Assembly: GCA_031275085.1 (NCBI GenBank)
Contig: JAISPG010000061.1
Coordinates: 1-42,178, forward strand
Origin: Bacteroidales bacterium
GTDB taxonomy: Bacteria > Bacteroidota > Bacteroidia > Bacteroidales > ML635J-15
Length of the DNA stretch: 42,178 nt
Reading direction: 5' to 3'
Under the pieces are notes generated by a model. It was not told the DNA's origin and did no database searches. It was given only the letters and a program-made list of their open reading frames with translations. Positions 17,871 to 27,700 of the stretch are shown in pieces (positions within the stretch are counted from its first letter, which is position 1; each line of letters begins with the position of its first letter). A program made the translations under genes and the position numbers.

Positions 17871-18548
17871 ATGAAACAGTTAAGTTTAATCGGATTAATT
17901 TTGCTTTTATTGATAGGACTTGTCGGTTGCGACAAAGAAGGTCAAGAAATAGACAGTGAGAAACTGTGTTCATATCTCAATACAGAGAATATTAACAAAA
18001 CAGTACCCATCATTAATGATTATTTGGCAAGTTTGAAAAGCAATTTGAATGACGAAGAAAAATTACAATCGCTGACAGAATGGTTGAAATCAAGTTCTTG
18101 TGTCATTGATGCTACCATTTTATGCGTATCGTGTATTGAAACATTACCTGAGCAAAGCGAAATCAGTTTTTCTTTTATTGAGGGAGAAGTAATAAAAGTA
18201 GTAACCCTTGACATATCAATGTCCAATCCATTAAAAGCGGAAATATGCAAAATTCAAGGAGCAAGTAATGAGACTAATGTAACTTTAAAAAATACTGAAA
18301 GTTATAGTCGTACTTTTGTGTTAGGAGATGAAGAAGGAGCCTCTATTACTGTTCAAACACAACATTACGAAGAAAGTGAGCTTGTTAGAGATGAGAGTAC
18401 TAATATGAATGTGGAATATCGTTACAAACCGACTACTGGTTTTGTTGGCAATGACTATGTTATTCTTGAAGTTTATTACAATAAAACAGGTGAAAATAGT
18501 TCTGCATACACAGAAACAGAGAAAATTAACTTTACAATAACAAACTGA
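17871..18548 (+). CDS. Putative lipoprotein of unknown function
   Basis: 225 residues. A lipoprotein signal peptide is clear: a KQ start, hydrophobic LIGLILLLLIGLVG, then Cys20 in an LVGC lipobox followed by DKEG. The mature part has six or so cysteines clustered early (LCSYLN, SSSCVIDATILCVSCIETL), suggesting disulphides, then a beta-rich C-terminal half with VGNDYVILEVYYN, which resembles an Ig/bacterial-surface strand pattern. It is probably anchored in a membrane facing the periplasm. No family was recognised. It lies between two palindromic spacers in the accessory island, with the DEAH helicase downstream. Confidence 0.75.
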   Translation: MKQLSLIGLILLLLIGLVGCDKEGQEIDSEKLCSYLNTENINKTVPIINDYLASLKSNLNDEEKLQSLTEWLKSSSCVIDATILCVSCIETLPEQSEISFSFIEGEVIKVVTLDISMSNPLKAEICKIQGASNETNVTLKNTESYSRTFVLGDEEGASITVQTQHYEESELVRDESTNMNVEYRYKPTTGFVGNDYVILEVYYNKTGENSSAYTETEKINFTITN

Positions 18549-18570
18549 AATTTCAAAAGAGACACGACAA

Positions 18571-18600
18571 AATGCCAGCCTACAACATGCATATTGGCAA
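18571..18600 (+). repeat. Cassette-boundary-like repeat after the lipoprotein gene
   Basis: Begins 22 bases after the lipoprotein stop. It contains AATGCCAGCCTACAACATGC, closely related to AATGCACAGCCTGTAACATG at 21399-21418 after the helicase gene. TGCCA (18573-18577) can pair with TGGCA (18595-18599). The shared position after a stop codon is the main support. Confidence 0.5.
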
Positions 18601-18653
18601 TGCAGGAGAACTTGCGGTAAATTTAAGAGAAAGACAGATACAATAACAAGTTA

Positions 18654-21371
18654 ATGAGTTTTAATGAAAATATAAAGTTCAAATACAGTTGGCGAAAATA
18701 TCAGCAACGTGTTCTTGACGATTTACAAGAACATTTGGAAGATAGCCATTTGCACGTTGTTGCACCACCTGGCTCGGGAAAAACTGTACTTGGACTTGAA
18801 GTGGCTTTGCGTTTGAACAAGCCGACTTTGATTCTTGCACCAACACTTGCTATTCGTAACCAATGGATACAACGGTTTTGCGAATTGTTTTTGCAAACCG
18901 AAACAACGCCCAATTGGATTTCACGCGATATTCGAAATCCAAAATTTCTAACAGTAAGTACCTATCAAGGACTTCATGCTGCTTGTAATAATTTGAAAAT
19001 TAACGAAGAAGATAAAGAGGCGAGTGAAGAAGAATCTAAAACAGATAAAAAATCGTTAAATGAAAATCTGAACGAAATTGCCAGAAAATTGAATGAGCAG
19101 AAGATAAAAACATTGGTACTTGACGAAGCTCATCATTTGAAAAATGAATGGTGGCAAACATTAATCAAGATAAAAGGGAAAATATCTCCTGTTGTTGTAG
19201 GTTTGACAGCTACACCTCCTTATGACGTTACACCTGTCGAATGGCAACGATATATAGAAATCAATGGAGTAGTTGATGCAGAAATTTCTGTCCCTGAATT
19301 GGTTGTGGAAAAAGATTTGTGTCCACATCAAGACTATATGTATTTTACTTTCCCAACAAAAGAAGAAAATCAAGGAATTGTAAATTTTCGTCAGAATTTA
19401 GAAAAGGTGTTTTCGGAAATAAAAAATGAAAAAACTTTGATTGAGGCTGTCGAAAGTCATCCAATATGGCAAAATCCAGATGAAAATTTGGATTGGATTT
19501 ACAATAATCTTGCTTGCTATTCCGCTTGCTTGATTTTTCTTAATCACAACTGCAAAGAAATTTCCGAAAAACATATTGAAATTATTGGAAACAAAAAACT
19601 TACTATTCCCACATTCGACTATCAATGGGCGGAAACGATGTTGAATTTTTATCTGTATAAAAATGACAGTCATTTCAAACAATTTGAAACTCATCAAGCT
19701 GAGCTTGAAAACAAACTGAAACGTTACGGTATTATTGATAAAAGGCAGATATTTTTCACTCAAAGTCATAAAATTACTGGACTTTTAACGCAAAGTATCA
19801 GTAAATTAAATGGGATAAAAGAAATTGTTGATTTTGAGTATAATGTTTTGGGAAATAACCTGCGAATGGTAATCCTGTCCGATTATATTCGTAAAGAATT
19901 TTATGTTAATGATTTGGAAAACAAATTGGAATTAAACAAAATGGGGATTATGCCCATCTTTGAGAAATTAAGGAGAGAGAATCACAACAATAAAAAAATT
20001 GGTGTTTTGACAGGTTCTTTAGTCATTATTCCAAAAACGGCACGCCCTGCCTTTGAGCAAGCTGCTAAAATACAAGGAATTGAAAAGGCAAATATCTCGT
20101 CAGTTCCATTTGACACTAATTTTCTGTTAATAACTCAGACGGAACAATTGAGACATGACATTGTAAATATCATAACGCGAATTTTTGAACAGGGCGAAAT
20201 CGAAATCCTGATTGGGACAAAATCATTACTTGGAGAAGGCTGGGACGCTCCCGCAATTAATTCGCTCATATTGGCAAGTTTTGTCGGCTCATTTGTACTG
20301 TCTAATCAAATGCGCGGACGGGCAATTCGTACCTGTAAAAGCGATACTGAAAAAACAGGAAATATTTGGCATATAGTCTGTATCGACCCAACGAATCCAA
20401 CAAACAATGGGGAAGATTTCGACCGAATGAAACGGCGGTTTAAAGGTTTTGTTGGCATTTCAACTGACGAAAATCCGCAAATTGAAAACGGTTTAAACCG
20501 CTTGCATCTTCCCGAAAAAATGTTAGAAGATGAAGTCGCAACGCAGAATAACAAAACTTTTTTGCTCGCAGAAAATCGTGAGAATTTGCAGAAAAATTGG
20601 CAAATCGCACTCGAAAAGGGCGTATCGTTGGTAGAAGAAATCAAAATTCCATTTGGCGGAGAAAAAGAATATAAAGCGATAAAATCAATGTATTTACATA
20701 AAACCATTGCTAATTTGTTGGCAACTTTATCAATGGCAGCTGTCGTTTATCTTGAGAGTATTTTGCAAGGAATCGGGCGAATGGCAAAAAGTATAAAGAA
20801 TATACAGGATTTATATATCTTTCTGCTTTTCATTGCTTTAGGTTTTATTGGTTTTTTCGGAAAACAAACATTGAAAACATTGAAATTGTATTTTAAATAT
20901 CGCGATATTGCCAAAGACATTCAAAATATTGGCGATGCGCTATTAAATTCCTTGCAAAAAGCAGGTGTAATTCATAGCGACATTGCCAAACTTTCCGTGA
21001 TAGCGGATAAAGATGAATTTGGTTGTGTTTATTGTTATTTGAAGGGTGGAACTACTTTTGAAAAGTCAGTATTTATCAAAAATTTGCACGAAATTATTGG
21101 AAAAGTTGAAAATCCACGTTACATAATCATTCGCAAAAACAAATTCTTAAAATTTCTGGAACAGAGAGATTTTCATTCAGTTCCAGAATTGCTTGGTAAA
21201 AACAAAACATTGGCAGAATATCTTGCTAATCAATGGAGAAGACTTGTTGGTAATTGCGAATTGGTTTTCACTCGTACAGTTGAAGGCAGAAAATTGATTC
21301 TTAAATCAAGAATGAAATCGCTTGCCTCGCAATTTGAAGAAAAAACAGAACAAGTAAATAAGTGGGTATAA
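18654..21371 (+). CDS. DEAD/DEAH-box superfamily 2 helicase with two membrane segments
   Basis: 905 residues. Helicase core: Q-like start YQQRVLDDL, Walker A APPGSGKT at residues 37-44, motif Ia LILAPTLAIRNQWIQRF, DEAHH at about 157, TATPP at about 187, then a roughly 250-residue insertion, and the second RecA lobe with GTKSLLGEGWDAPAINSL near 523 and QMRGRAIR near 550. This arrangement resembles the type III/type I restriction-like helicases. After the core are two hydrophobic segments (about 685-705 ATLSMAAVVYLESIL; 718-738 IFLLFIALGFIGFFG), then a soluble C-terminal domain of about 160 residues of unknown kind. A membrane-tethered SF2 helicase in an accessory island suggests DNA defence or plasmid control, but this is inference; no nuclease or methylase motif was seen. 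Confidence 0.85.
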   Translation: MSFNENIKFKYSWRKYQQRVLDDLQEHLEDSHLHVVAPPGSGKTVLGLEVALRLNKPTLILAPTLAIRNQWIQRFCELFLQTETTPNWISRDIRNPKFLTVSTYQGLHAACNNLKINEEDKEASEEESKTDKKSLNENLNEIARKLNEQKIKTLVLDEAHHLKNEWWQTLIKIKGKISPVVVGLTATPPYDVTPVEWQRYIEINGVVDAEISVPELVVEKDLCPHQDYMYFTFPTKEENQGIVNFRQNLEKVFSEIKNEKTLIEAVESHPIWQNPDENLDWIYNNLACYSACLIFLNHNCKEISEKHIEIIGNKKLTIPTFDYQWAETMLNFYLYKNDSHFKQFETHQAELENKLKRYGIIDKRQIFFTQSHKITGLLTQSISKLNGIKEIVDFEYNVLGNNLRMVILSDYIRKEFYVNDLENKLELNKMGIMPIFEKLRRENHNNKKIGVLTGSLVIIPKTARPAFEQAAKIQGIEKANISSVPFDTNFLLITQTEQLRHDIVNIITRIFEQGEIEILIGTKSLLGEGWDAPAINSLILASFVGSFVLSNQMRGRAIRTCKSDTEKTGNIWHIVCIDPTNPTNNGEDFDRMKRRFKGFVGISTDENPQIENGLNRLHLPEKMLEDEVATQNNKTFLLAENRENLQKNWQIALEKGVSLVEEIKIPFGGEKEYKAIKSMYLHKTIANLLATLSMAAVVYLESILQGIGRMAKSIKNIQDLYIFLLFIALGFIGFFGKQTLKTLKLYFKYRDIAKDIQNIGDALLNSLQKAGVIHSDIAKLSVIADKDEFGCVYCYLKGGTTFEKSVFIKNLHEIIGKVENPRYIIIRKNKFLKFLEQRDFHSVPELLGKNKTLAEYLANQWRRLVGNCELVFTRTVEGRKLILKSRMKSLASQFEEKTEQVNKWV

Positions 21372-21398
21372 CAATATTTAGTAAATTGAAAAACAAGA

Positions 21399-21580
21399 AT
21401 GCACAGCCTGTAACATGCAGTTTAACTTTGTTGAGCTACGCTTCGCTCCGGTTGCCATAATGCGAGGTGTACGCCCGCAGAAAGTCCCCGTCGGACTTTC
21501 ACACGTTCACGCCCGCACGAGCATTCGTGTTCCCATGTACTACAAAGCCGCCGAACGTTATCGGTCATACAAAACAGAGC
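21399..21580 (+). repeat. GC-richer palindrome-bearing spacer after the helicase gene
   Basis: Starts 28 bases after the helicase stop with AATGCACAGCCTGTAACATG. It also contains CTACGCTTCGCTCC, TTGCCATAATG (near 21453, shared with the spacer at 17753-17800), a perfect hairpin GAAAGTCC-CCGTC-GGACTTTC (about 21480-21500), and CCGAACGTTATCGG just before the next gene. Its composition is far GC-richer than the flanking genes. An open frame passes through it, but the real start of the next gene is judged to be downstream. Confidence 0.5.
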
Positions 21581-21582
21581 AA

Positions 21583-22188
21583 ATGATGAAAAACGAGTGG
21601 AATTTATATACAAAAACAAAATCAGATATTAAAGTATCAACCGATGTAGCAAAACGCATAATTTCGAAAATTGGAGAATTATTTTTGCCATTTTTCTGTT
21701 CAACTGATAAAGCCAGGAAAAGAACAACAAAATTATTTGAAGTATTAACTGAACTTGGAGACAATCTTGGTTATAAAGTTTACTCTAATGGATTATCAAA
21801 AGAATTTTTAGATATGCATAATAATAGATTTAAAAATAGAGAATGGTTGTATGATTTGCATTGGTATACAGAAAAAGAAGATAAAGGATATATGCCTCTT
21901 ACTTTCCCTCTTATTGTTGAGTGTGAATGGAAAAAGAGAAAATAAGATGATAAAAATAATGATAAACATAGCGGAATAAAATACGATTTCCAAAAACTTC
22001 TAATTTCAAATACAAGTTTAAGGCTTATGCTTTTCCCTGTAAATGATGAAAATGAGGCAAATGAATTATATGATTATTTTCAGGAAGCTATTAATGGCTA
22101 TAAGTATTTACAAAATAAATCAGAGTTTCTTTTTGTTGGGTTTTGTTTCAAAAAGAGAGATTTCTATTATATTGAAATAATAAAGTAA
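21583..22188 (+). pseudogene. Hypothetical gene interrupted by one in-frame TAA stop
   Basis: From ATG 21583 the frame reads MMKNEWNLYTKTKSDIKVST and runs 120 codons to TAA at 21943-21945. The same frame continues without another stop for 80 codons (DDKNNDKHSGIKYDFQKLL, later SEFLFVGFCFKKRDFYYIEI) to TAA at 22186-22188. The second part has no suitable start codon and looks like ordinary coding sequence, so a roughly 200-residue protein has most likely been broken by a nonsense mutation. A longer upstream start at 21415 would read through the GC-rich palindromic spacer and is rejected. No family was recognised; there are no signal peptide or membrane segments. The first part may still be made as a shortened protein. 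Confidence 0.65.
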
Positions 22189-22225
22189 TGCAATGTACGA
22201 ACTGCTAACAATCGTAACTATTGCA
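22189..22225 (+). repeat. Imperfect palindrome directly after the broken gene (cassette-boundary-like)
   Basis: TGCAAT (22189-22194) pairs with ATTGCA (22220-22225) and GTACG (22195-22199) with CGTAAC (22213-22218), leaving bulged bases on one side and a 13-base loop containing GCTAACAAT. It begins at the base after the stop codon. Confidence 0.5.
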
Positions 22226-22435
22226 CAACCCTCAAAAATCAACAATATTTTCTCGAGAAACTAAAAAGTTTCAAATAAAGCGTTTTTAAACAAGTTTTAT
22301 TTTTAAGCCGGAGATTTTTTGTCAAAAATATCGGAGCGTAAATCGGTTAAAAATAAGCGAGAGGAGAGCAAAAATTAAAAATCATGATGCTACAAAATAT
22401 ATTTAATATCTTTTCGATCTTTTCAATAAATATTT

Positions 22436-22443
22436 TACCTTTG
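22436..22443 (+). promoter_or_regulatory. Putative -7 box for hydE
   Basis: TACCTTTG matches TAnnTTTG, 40 bases before the ATG at 22484. Transcription would begin close to the hairpin at 22447-22476. Confidence 0.55.
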
Positions 22444-22446
22444 AAC

Positions 22447-22476
22447 CTAATAAAAGCAGTTGATTGCTTTTATTAG
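22447..22476 (+). promoter_or_regulatory. Perfect hairpin in the hydE 5' leader
   Basis: CTAATAAAAGCA (22447-22458) and TGCTTTTATTAG (22465-22476) are exact complements around a 6-base loop. It lies between the -7 box and the start codon and ends at the AGGGA (22475-22479) ribosome-binding-like sequence. It could stabilise the transcript, mask the ribosome site, or be an operator. Confidence 0.5.
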
Positions 22477-22483
22477 GGAAATC

Positions 22484-23569
22484 ATGAAGAATCAGGTTGT
22501 AGATATATTAAACAAAAGCGAACTTAACAAAGAAGATATTGTTTTTCTGCTTAATGCCGATCCTGAGGGGACTCAATACCTATTCAATAAAGCTCATGAA
22601 ACAAAATTAAAATACGTTGGTAAATACATCTATTTTCGTGGTTTGATCGAATTGTCAAATGTTTGTTCAAAAAATTGTTATTATTGCGGCATACGCAGAG
22701 ATAATAAAAAAGTAGAAAGATATTCCGTAACCGACGAAGAAGTTATAGCTGCCGCCACTTATGCCCTGAACAGGAATTGGGGATCAATAGTAATTCAGTC
22801 AGGAGAAAGACAGGATAAAGAATTTATAAACAGAATAGAAAATCTGTTAAAAAAAATAACCAGTATATCGGAAGGAAAACTTGGAATAACACTTTCACTG
22901 GGAGAACAAAAACCTGAAGTATATAAAAGATGGCATAACGCCGGAGCAACCAGATATCTCCTCAGGATCGAAACATCCGACAAAAATTTATTCTATAAAA
23001 TGCATCCTGAAGATACTTTACACGATTTTGAAAAACGCATACAAGCAATTTATGAACTGAGGAATACCGGATATATGGCAGGTACCGGTGTTATGATAGG
23101 ACTTCCATATCAAACAACAGAAAATCTTGCAAACGATCTTCTGTTTATGAAAAATATTGATATAGATATGTGCGGTATGGGACCATATCTGGAACATGAA
23201 GATACACCTTTGTGGAAAGACAAGGATGTATTACTGCCGGTACAAAAAAGATATGAACTGTCTTTAAAAATGATTGCAATACTAAGAATAATAATGAAAG
23301 ATATTAATATTGCATCATCAACAGCACTACAAGCAATTGATCCGCATGGAAGAGAAGAAGGAATTAAAGTAGGAGCAAATGTAATAATGCCTAATATCAC
23401 TCCTGTAAAATATCATTCGAATTATAATTTATATAAAGGCAAACCTGAAATAGCACCGGAAACAGATAATTACATACGGGAACTCGAAAAACAGATAGAA
23501 ACAGCAGGGGGAATTATAGGGTATGGATTTAAAGGAGACCCTTTGCATTTTAATAATAGAAAAGAATAA
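22484..23569 (+). CDS. hydE: [FeFe]-hydrogenase H-cluster radical SAM maturase HydE
   Basis: 361 residues from ATG 22484; an in-frame TTG at 22460 falls inside the leader hairpin and is not used. HydE is a radical SAM enzyme that works with HydF and HydG to build the diiron subcluster of [FeFe]-hydrogenase. The CxxxCxxC cluster motif is at Cys61, Cys65 and Cys68 (CSKNCYYCGIRRDNK). HydE-specific blocks follow: IVIQSGERQD, ITLSLGEQKPEVYKRW, AGATRYLLRIETSD, MIGLPYQTTENL, CGMGPYLEHEDTPL and GANVIMPNITPVKYHSNY. These separate it from BioB and PylB. hydF, hydG and a hydrogenase are not in the window. It lies just right of the accessory island. Confidence 0.95.
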   Translation: MKNQVVDILNKSELNKEDIVFLLNADPEGTQYLFNKAHETKLKYVGKYIYFRGLIELSNVCSKNCYYCGIRRDNKKVERYSVTDEEVIAAATYALNRNWGSIVIQSGERQDKEFINRIENLLKKITSISEGKLGITLSLGEQKPEVYKRWHNAGATRYLLRIETSDKNLFYKMHPEDTLHDFEKRIQAIYELRNTGYMAGTGVMIGLPYQTTENLANDLLFMKNIDIDMCGMGPYLEHEDTPLWKDKDVLLPVQKRYELSLKMIAILRIIMKDINIASSTALQAIDPHGREEGIKVGANVIMPNITPVKYHSNYNLYKGKPEIAPETDNYIRELEKQIETAGGIIGYGFKGDPLHFNNRKE

Positions 23570-23583
23570 CACTTGATAGAATT

Positions 23584-23713
23584 GAGAATTGAGAATTGAG
23601 AATTGAGAATTGAGAATTAAAAATGAAGAATGCTATGAGCTGAGCGACGGCTACTGAGCGGCGACTGGTGAGCGCAGTCGAACCAAGTCGAACCAAGCCG
23701 AACCAAGCCGAAG
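23584..23713 (+). repeat. Composite dispersed repeat: heptamer array plus GC-rich tail
   Basis: Five perfect tandem copies of GAGAATT (23584-23618) are followed by CTGAGCGACGGCT, GGTGAGCGCAGTCGAACC and repeated AACCAAGCCG/AACCAAGTCG units (about 23639-23713). The same composite, in opposite orientation and with GAGAAAT-type heptamers, is at 40362-40490. It is an intergenic repeat of the kind dispersed in Bacteroidota genomes; no coding function is seen. Confidence 0.8.
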
Positions 23714-23793
23714 TTAAAATTAATAACAAAGCACTAATTATTAGAAACTGGGAGCTAGGTACTAAAAAAAAAATACTTTGAAATTAGCAGGAC

Positions 23794-24711
23794 ATGATCA
23801 CATCTTATCAGTTTATAAAATTTAAAGAAGAGGCATTTGTTGATTTTCACCGCAAACTGTCTGAAATGAACACAATATCGTGTTTCGACTTTGAAGATGG
23901 AGTAATAGATTTTAAAAAGAATGATACCAACAGATATAAGTCTGATTACAGAAAGAAAGTAATTGATTTATTGATAAAGTATAAAACCCGTACGTTGAAG
24001 TCTTTTCTCAGTTTCAGAATAAACGAGTATGGAACCAACAGGTATTTTGACGACCTGCAAACACTGGAAGTAATTAAAGATGTCAAACTTAACAGTATAT
24101 TCCTTTCCAAATGTAATTCACCGGAAGTATTGGAAAATTTTCTTAAAGACACTAAAGACTTCCGTTTTGATGAAGTAATACCGATTATGGAATCAAATGA
24201 TGCGCTCACGAATCTGGAAGAAATATCAAAATTTAAACATCCTAAATTCAGGAATATTTCATTCGGACATAATGATTATAATTTAAATTGTAATATATTT
24301 CCATTTATTCACCAGGATAATCCGAGATATTGGTCATGGATACAAAAATTCCAGAAAATCTGCGAAAAAGAAAAACTAGGATTTATAAATTCTCCATATC
24401 TCAATCTTAATCACAGCGAAAATTTTAAGCTGTTGCTTAAGAATATGAGTAATTACTTTAAGGATTGGGGACAAATAACCTTAAATACTCAGCAAAGCGA
24501 ATTATGCCATCGTTTTTCAATATCTGCTCCGGTAAAAACAGAAGAACGGAATCAGAATAATGAAATAAATGTAAAAGAATATGCGGAAAAAATAGTACAT
24601 CTCTTTGAGAAGTACAATCCTGAAGGAAAAGGTTATACTATAATGCCGGATACAAAAGAATTTATTTGTCCGCAGGAATATATTGCAGCAAAAAGATTTT
24701 TATACGAATAG
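23794..24711 (+). CDS. HpcH/HpaI aldolase / citrate lyase beta (CitE)-like protein
   Basis: 305 residues, CitE-like length. The family's TIM-barrel signatures are recognisable though divergent: CFDFEDGVIDF at 30-40 (Asp/Glu metal-site strand), FLSFRINEYGTNRYFDDL near 72 (substrate-binding Arg), VIPIMESNDALTNLEEI near 128 (metal-binding Glu) and NISFGHNDYNLN near 154. CitE-like enzymes cleave or form C-C bonds of beta-hydroxy acyl-CoA thioesters or small hydroxy acids, with Mg2+. No partner lyase subunits are nearby, so the substrate is unknown. It starts about 80 bases after the composite repeat and is convergent with the alpha-2-macroglobulin gene. Confidence 0.75.
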   Translation: MITSYQFIKFKEEAFVDFHRKLSEMNTISCFDFEDGVIDFKKNDTNRYKSDYRKKVIDLLIKYKTRTLKSFLSFRINEYGTNRYFDDLQTLEVIKDVKLNSIFLSKCNSPEVLENFLKDTKDFRFDEVIPIMESNDALTNLEEISKFKHPKFRNISFGHNDYNLNCNIFPFIHQDNPRYWSWIQKFQKICEKEKLGFINSPYLNLNHSENFKLLLKNMSNYFKDWGQITLNTQQSELCHRFSISAPVKTEERNQNNEINVKEYAEKIVHLFEKYNPEGKGYTIMPDTKEFICPQEYIAAKRFLYE

Positions 24712-24782
24712 ATATTTTATTTATACTTAAATAAACAATTTTATATTAACATCATATTTTCATATACAAAAAAGAACAATTA

Positions 24783-27700
24783 TTATTCAACCGATACCCT
24801 GACTCCTTCGGAATGTGAACTGAATTCAGGTGCGTACATACATTGAATTGTTGTAATTCCATTTGAAAAATCACCTTTCTGCGAAACAACCAGATCATAT
24901 TCAAATACATATGTACCTTTCCTTAAATAATCAATAAAGAAATTCATTGAAGCATCTTTTATTGCCTGATAATATCCCAAGCCTGATTTATAACGATATC
25001 CTGATATATAATCCACAGGTTCAAAACAGCTTGCTCTCATATCTTTCAGGTGTACATATTCCATATCGCGGTCACTACGGATCTCTATTCTCACTTTAAT
25101 TTTATCACCAACTGATAATTTTCCGTCATTTTCAACAGGGATAATTACAGGTTTCCCGCCTTCCCTGCGTTCTACGAACAATTTCTTATTGATTTTTAAC
25201 GGAGTATCTTCAAATTCTGTTATCTTATCAAGTTGTTCAAAATACTGCCAGTACACTGCACCCCAGGAAACAGTATTTTTTGCTTTAGTTATACTTACAT
25301 TGCCCCATTCAGGTTTTATATCTGTTCCGTTCCATGTTTTTTTGAAGTAACCGGTACCTGCTTCAGTTTTTATTTCAGGATCCGAGACATTGATAAGCAT
25401 ATCTCCGATCTTAATTTCAGGAAAATCAGTTTCCTTCAGAAGATCCGTTCCCTTAAGCAATAATGCATAAATTGCTTCTGCAGTTGCTTTAGTTGTTTTC
25501 CAGTCTTGCGTTTGTTTTTGTTTTAACAACCACACTTTCATTTCTTCTACAGATGCCTGATCATTTGTAATTTCGTCAAAAGCTTCTATAAGAAGAGCCT
25601 GAGTTTCTACAGGAGCCTGATACCAATAATAGCCATTATTATATTTCCAGTACATTCCCATTTCTTCATTATGAATAGCATGTTCTTTTAAAGAAGCAAT
25701 AACTTTTTTGGGTATATCCGAATTCCCAAATCTATTTAAACTAAGTGCTATCATACCCTGCATATAAAAACTCTTACTTTTCCAGTATTTTTCAGCCTGT
25801 CCCTTGTAATAATCCATAGCTTCTTTTACCGAAGATGAAACCGGAATATCATTGATAAAAAATGAACGTGCATACAAATACTGAATATGCGTATAACTCA
25901 AATTATCGCCTTCCATACACTTTTTGTCACAATTCTTTTTAAGATGATTATAACTTTCTTCCAGTTTTGAATCTATGAACCGTACAGCATTCTCGACCAT
26001 ATTCCATGTTTCGTTATCTTCTTTTATATCATAAACGCCTAATTTATTCAGATGTCCGAAACCAGTAACGATATACTGTGATATATACCAATTTTCAGGC
26101 ATTCCTTTAAACCATGGCCAGCCTCCGTTATATTGCTGAGTTTCCCGTAGCTTGCGCAATGCCGAATTCCTTTCCTGTGTCATCTTATTCAGGTCGAACA
26201 ATAATCCAAGACGGTGTTTTCTCTCTGTTTCATTTTTTGCATTTAACAGCCAGGGAGTTTCTTCCAATAACAAAGATTTTAATTCCTGATTTTTTTCAAG
26301 ATTAGATAATAATGCTTCCGAACCCGGAGTTGTTTTCCACAAATCGAATACGCGTTTTATTTTTGGGTCACTATTGGCTATATGAGTTGCCAGAGAATTT
26401 GCATAATATCTTGAAAATAATTGTTCGGCACATTCATAAGGATATTCCATCAGATAAGGCAAAGCCTGTACCGCATACCATGCCGGATTTGAAGTATATT
26501 CCAGTGTAAAATTATAATTCCGTAAAGTTGAAGAAGAATTACTATTCTTCAGCTTATCCATGGTAAAGTTACTTGTTCCTGATTTTCTTACAGGTAAAGG
26601 AAGAGTTTCTGTTACAAGCATACTGTTAGTTAAAACCGGAAGTATCCTTTCTTCACCGTCAGAATGGTTTTTACCTTCTGCTGTTATCCTTACACCAACA
26701 GTGCTAATGTTTACAGGTACAGAAATATTCCATTCAACAGATGTGTTTTTATCGCTTTCAACATCAAAATTAGTTGTTGCAGAAGTTGTTCCTAGAAAAA
26801 TATCAGTAAGCGATTTCAATGTTTCTGCATCAAAAAATTCTATTTTTGCAATACCTGAAATATTTTCCGATGCCACATTATTTATTTTTACGGATATTGT
26901 CATTTTATCGTTTTCGCGGAAGAATCTCGGCAGGTTAGGCATTACCATCAATTCTTTTTGAGTAACTATTGTTTCAGATATTTGTCCTACTTTCAGGTCT
27001 TTTGTATGTGCTAATCCCATAAAATTCCAGCGTGTAAGACTTTCAGGCATTGTAAAACTTAAAAATAATTCACCGTTTTTATCAGTAACCAAAGCAGGAT
27101 AGAAAAATGCAGTCTCAGCAAAATTTTTACGTATCTGAACCTGTGCAGTTGTTTGCTCCAAAGCTCCACCACCAACTGCCATGTCTGCTGAAGCATAATC
27201 AGCTTCTGATCTGCTGTCTCTAGGAGAAGCCTGAACAGATTCTTCTTCTACTGCTGCAGAATACTCCTCAACCACCATATAATCAATGCTTTCAGAATTT
27301 ATGCCGTATAATTTATTCATATAGTACCCACGCATATTATCAGCTAGTCCGAATAAGTTCAACTGTGGCAGATATACTAATCTGGTAAGTTCATTTTTAT
27401 AAAAATCTTTAAAATACTGATATGAGGAATTAGCTGTGAAGTTATAATTTTGCCATGCAAGTATCGATGAATAAGTAGGTTGAAGTGAAAGTATCCATTG
27501 ATTTTTTGCAAAAATATCCAGAGAGGCATCATATAGTGTTGCCATTAATTCTGCATTCTGTGGTTGTGAATTATTATCGGTAATTTTTAATTTCCAGTTT
27601 TCAGCAGCTCCCGGTAAAGTTTTATCCCTGAAAGTAATAAGTTTAATATCCAGTTCTTTATTTTTCCAGGCAACGGATATAGGTAATTTATATGTATAAA

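Noticed and set aside
21415..21582. A longer start for the broken hypothetical gene
   Set aside because: It would translate the GC-rich palindromic spacer; ATG 21583 starts where ordinary coding composition begins.
17753..22225. Canonical integron attC sites
   Set aside because: The palindromes lack the GTTRRRY/RYYYAAC cores and no integrase is in the window, so only a cassette-like resemblance is claimed.
22484..23569. Biotin synthase or PylB identity for the radical SAM gene
   Set aside because: SLGEQKPEVYKRW, YLLRIETSD and ANVIMPNITP blocks are specific to HydE.
23584..23618. CRISPR-like direct repeats
   Set aside because: Seven-base units in tandem with no spacers, and no cas genes.
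26560..26961. Plus-strand open frames opposite the alpha-2-macroglobulin gene
   Set aside because: They are antisense shadows of a confidently identified gene.
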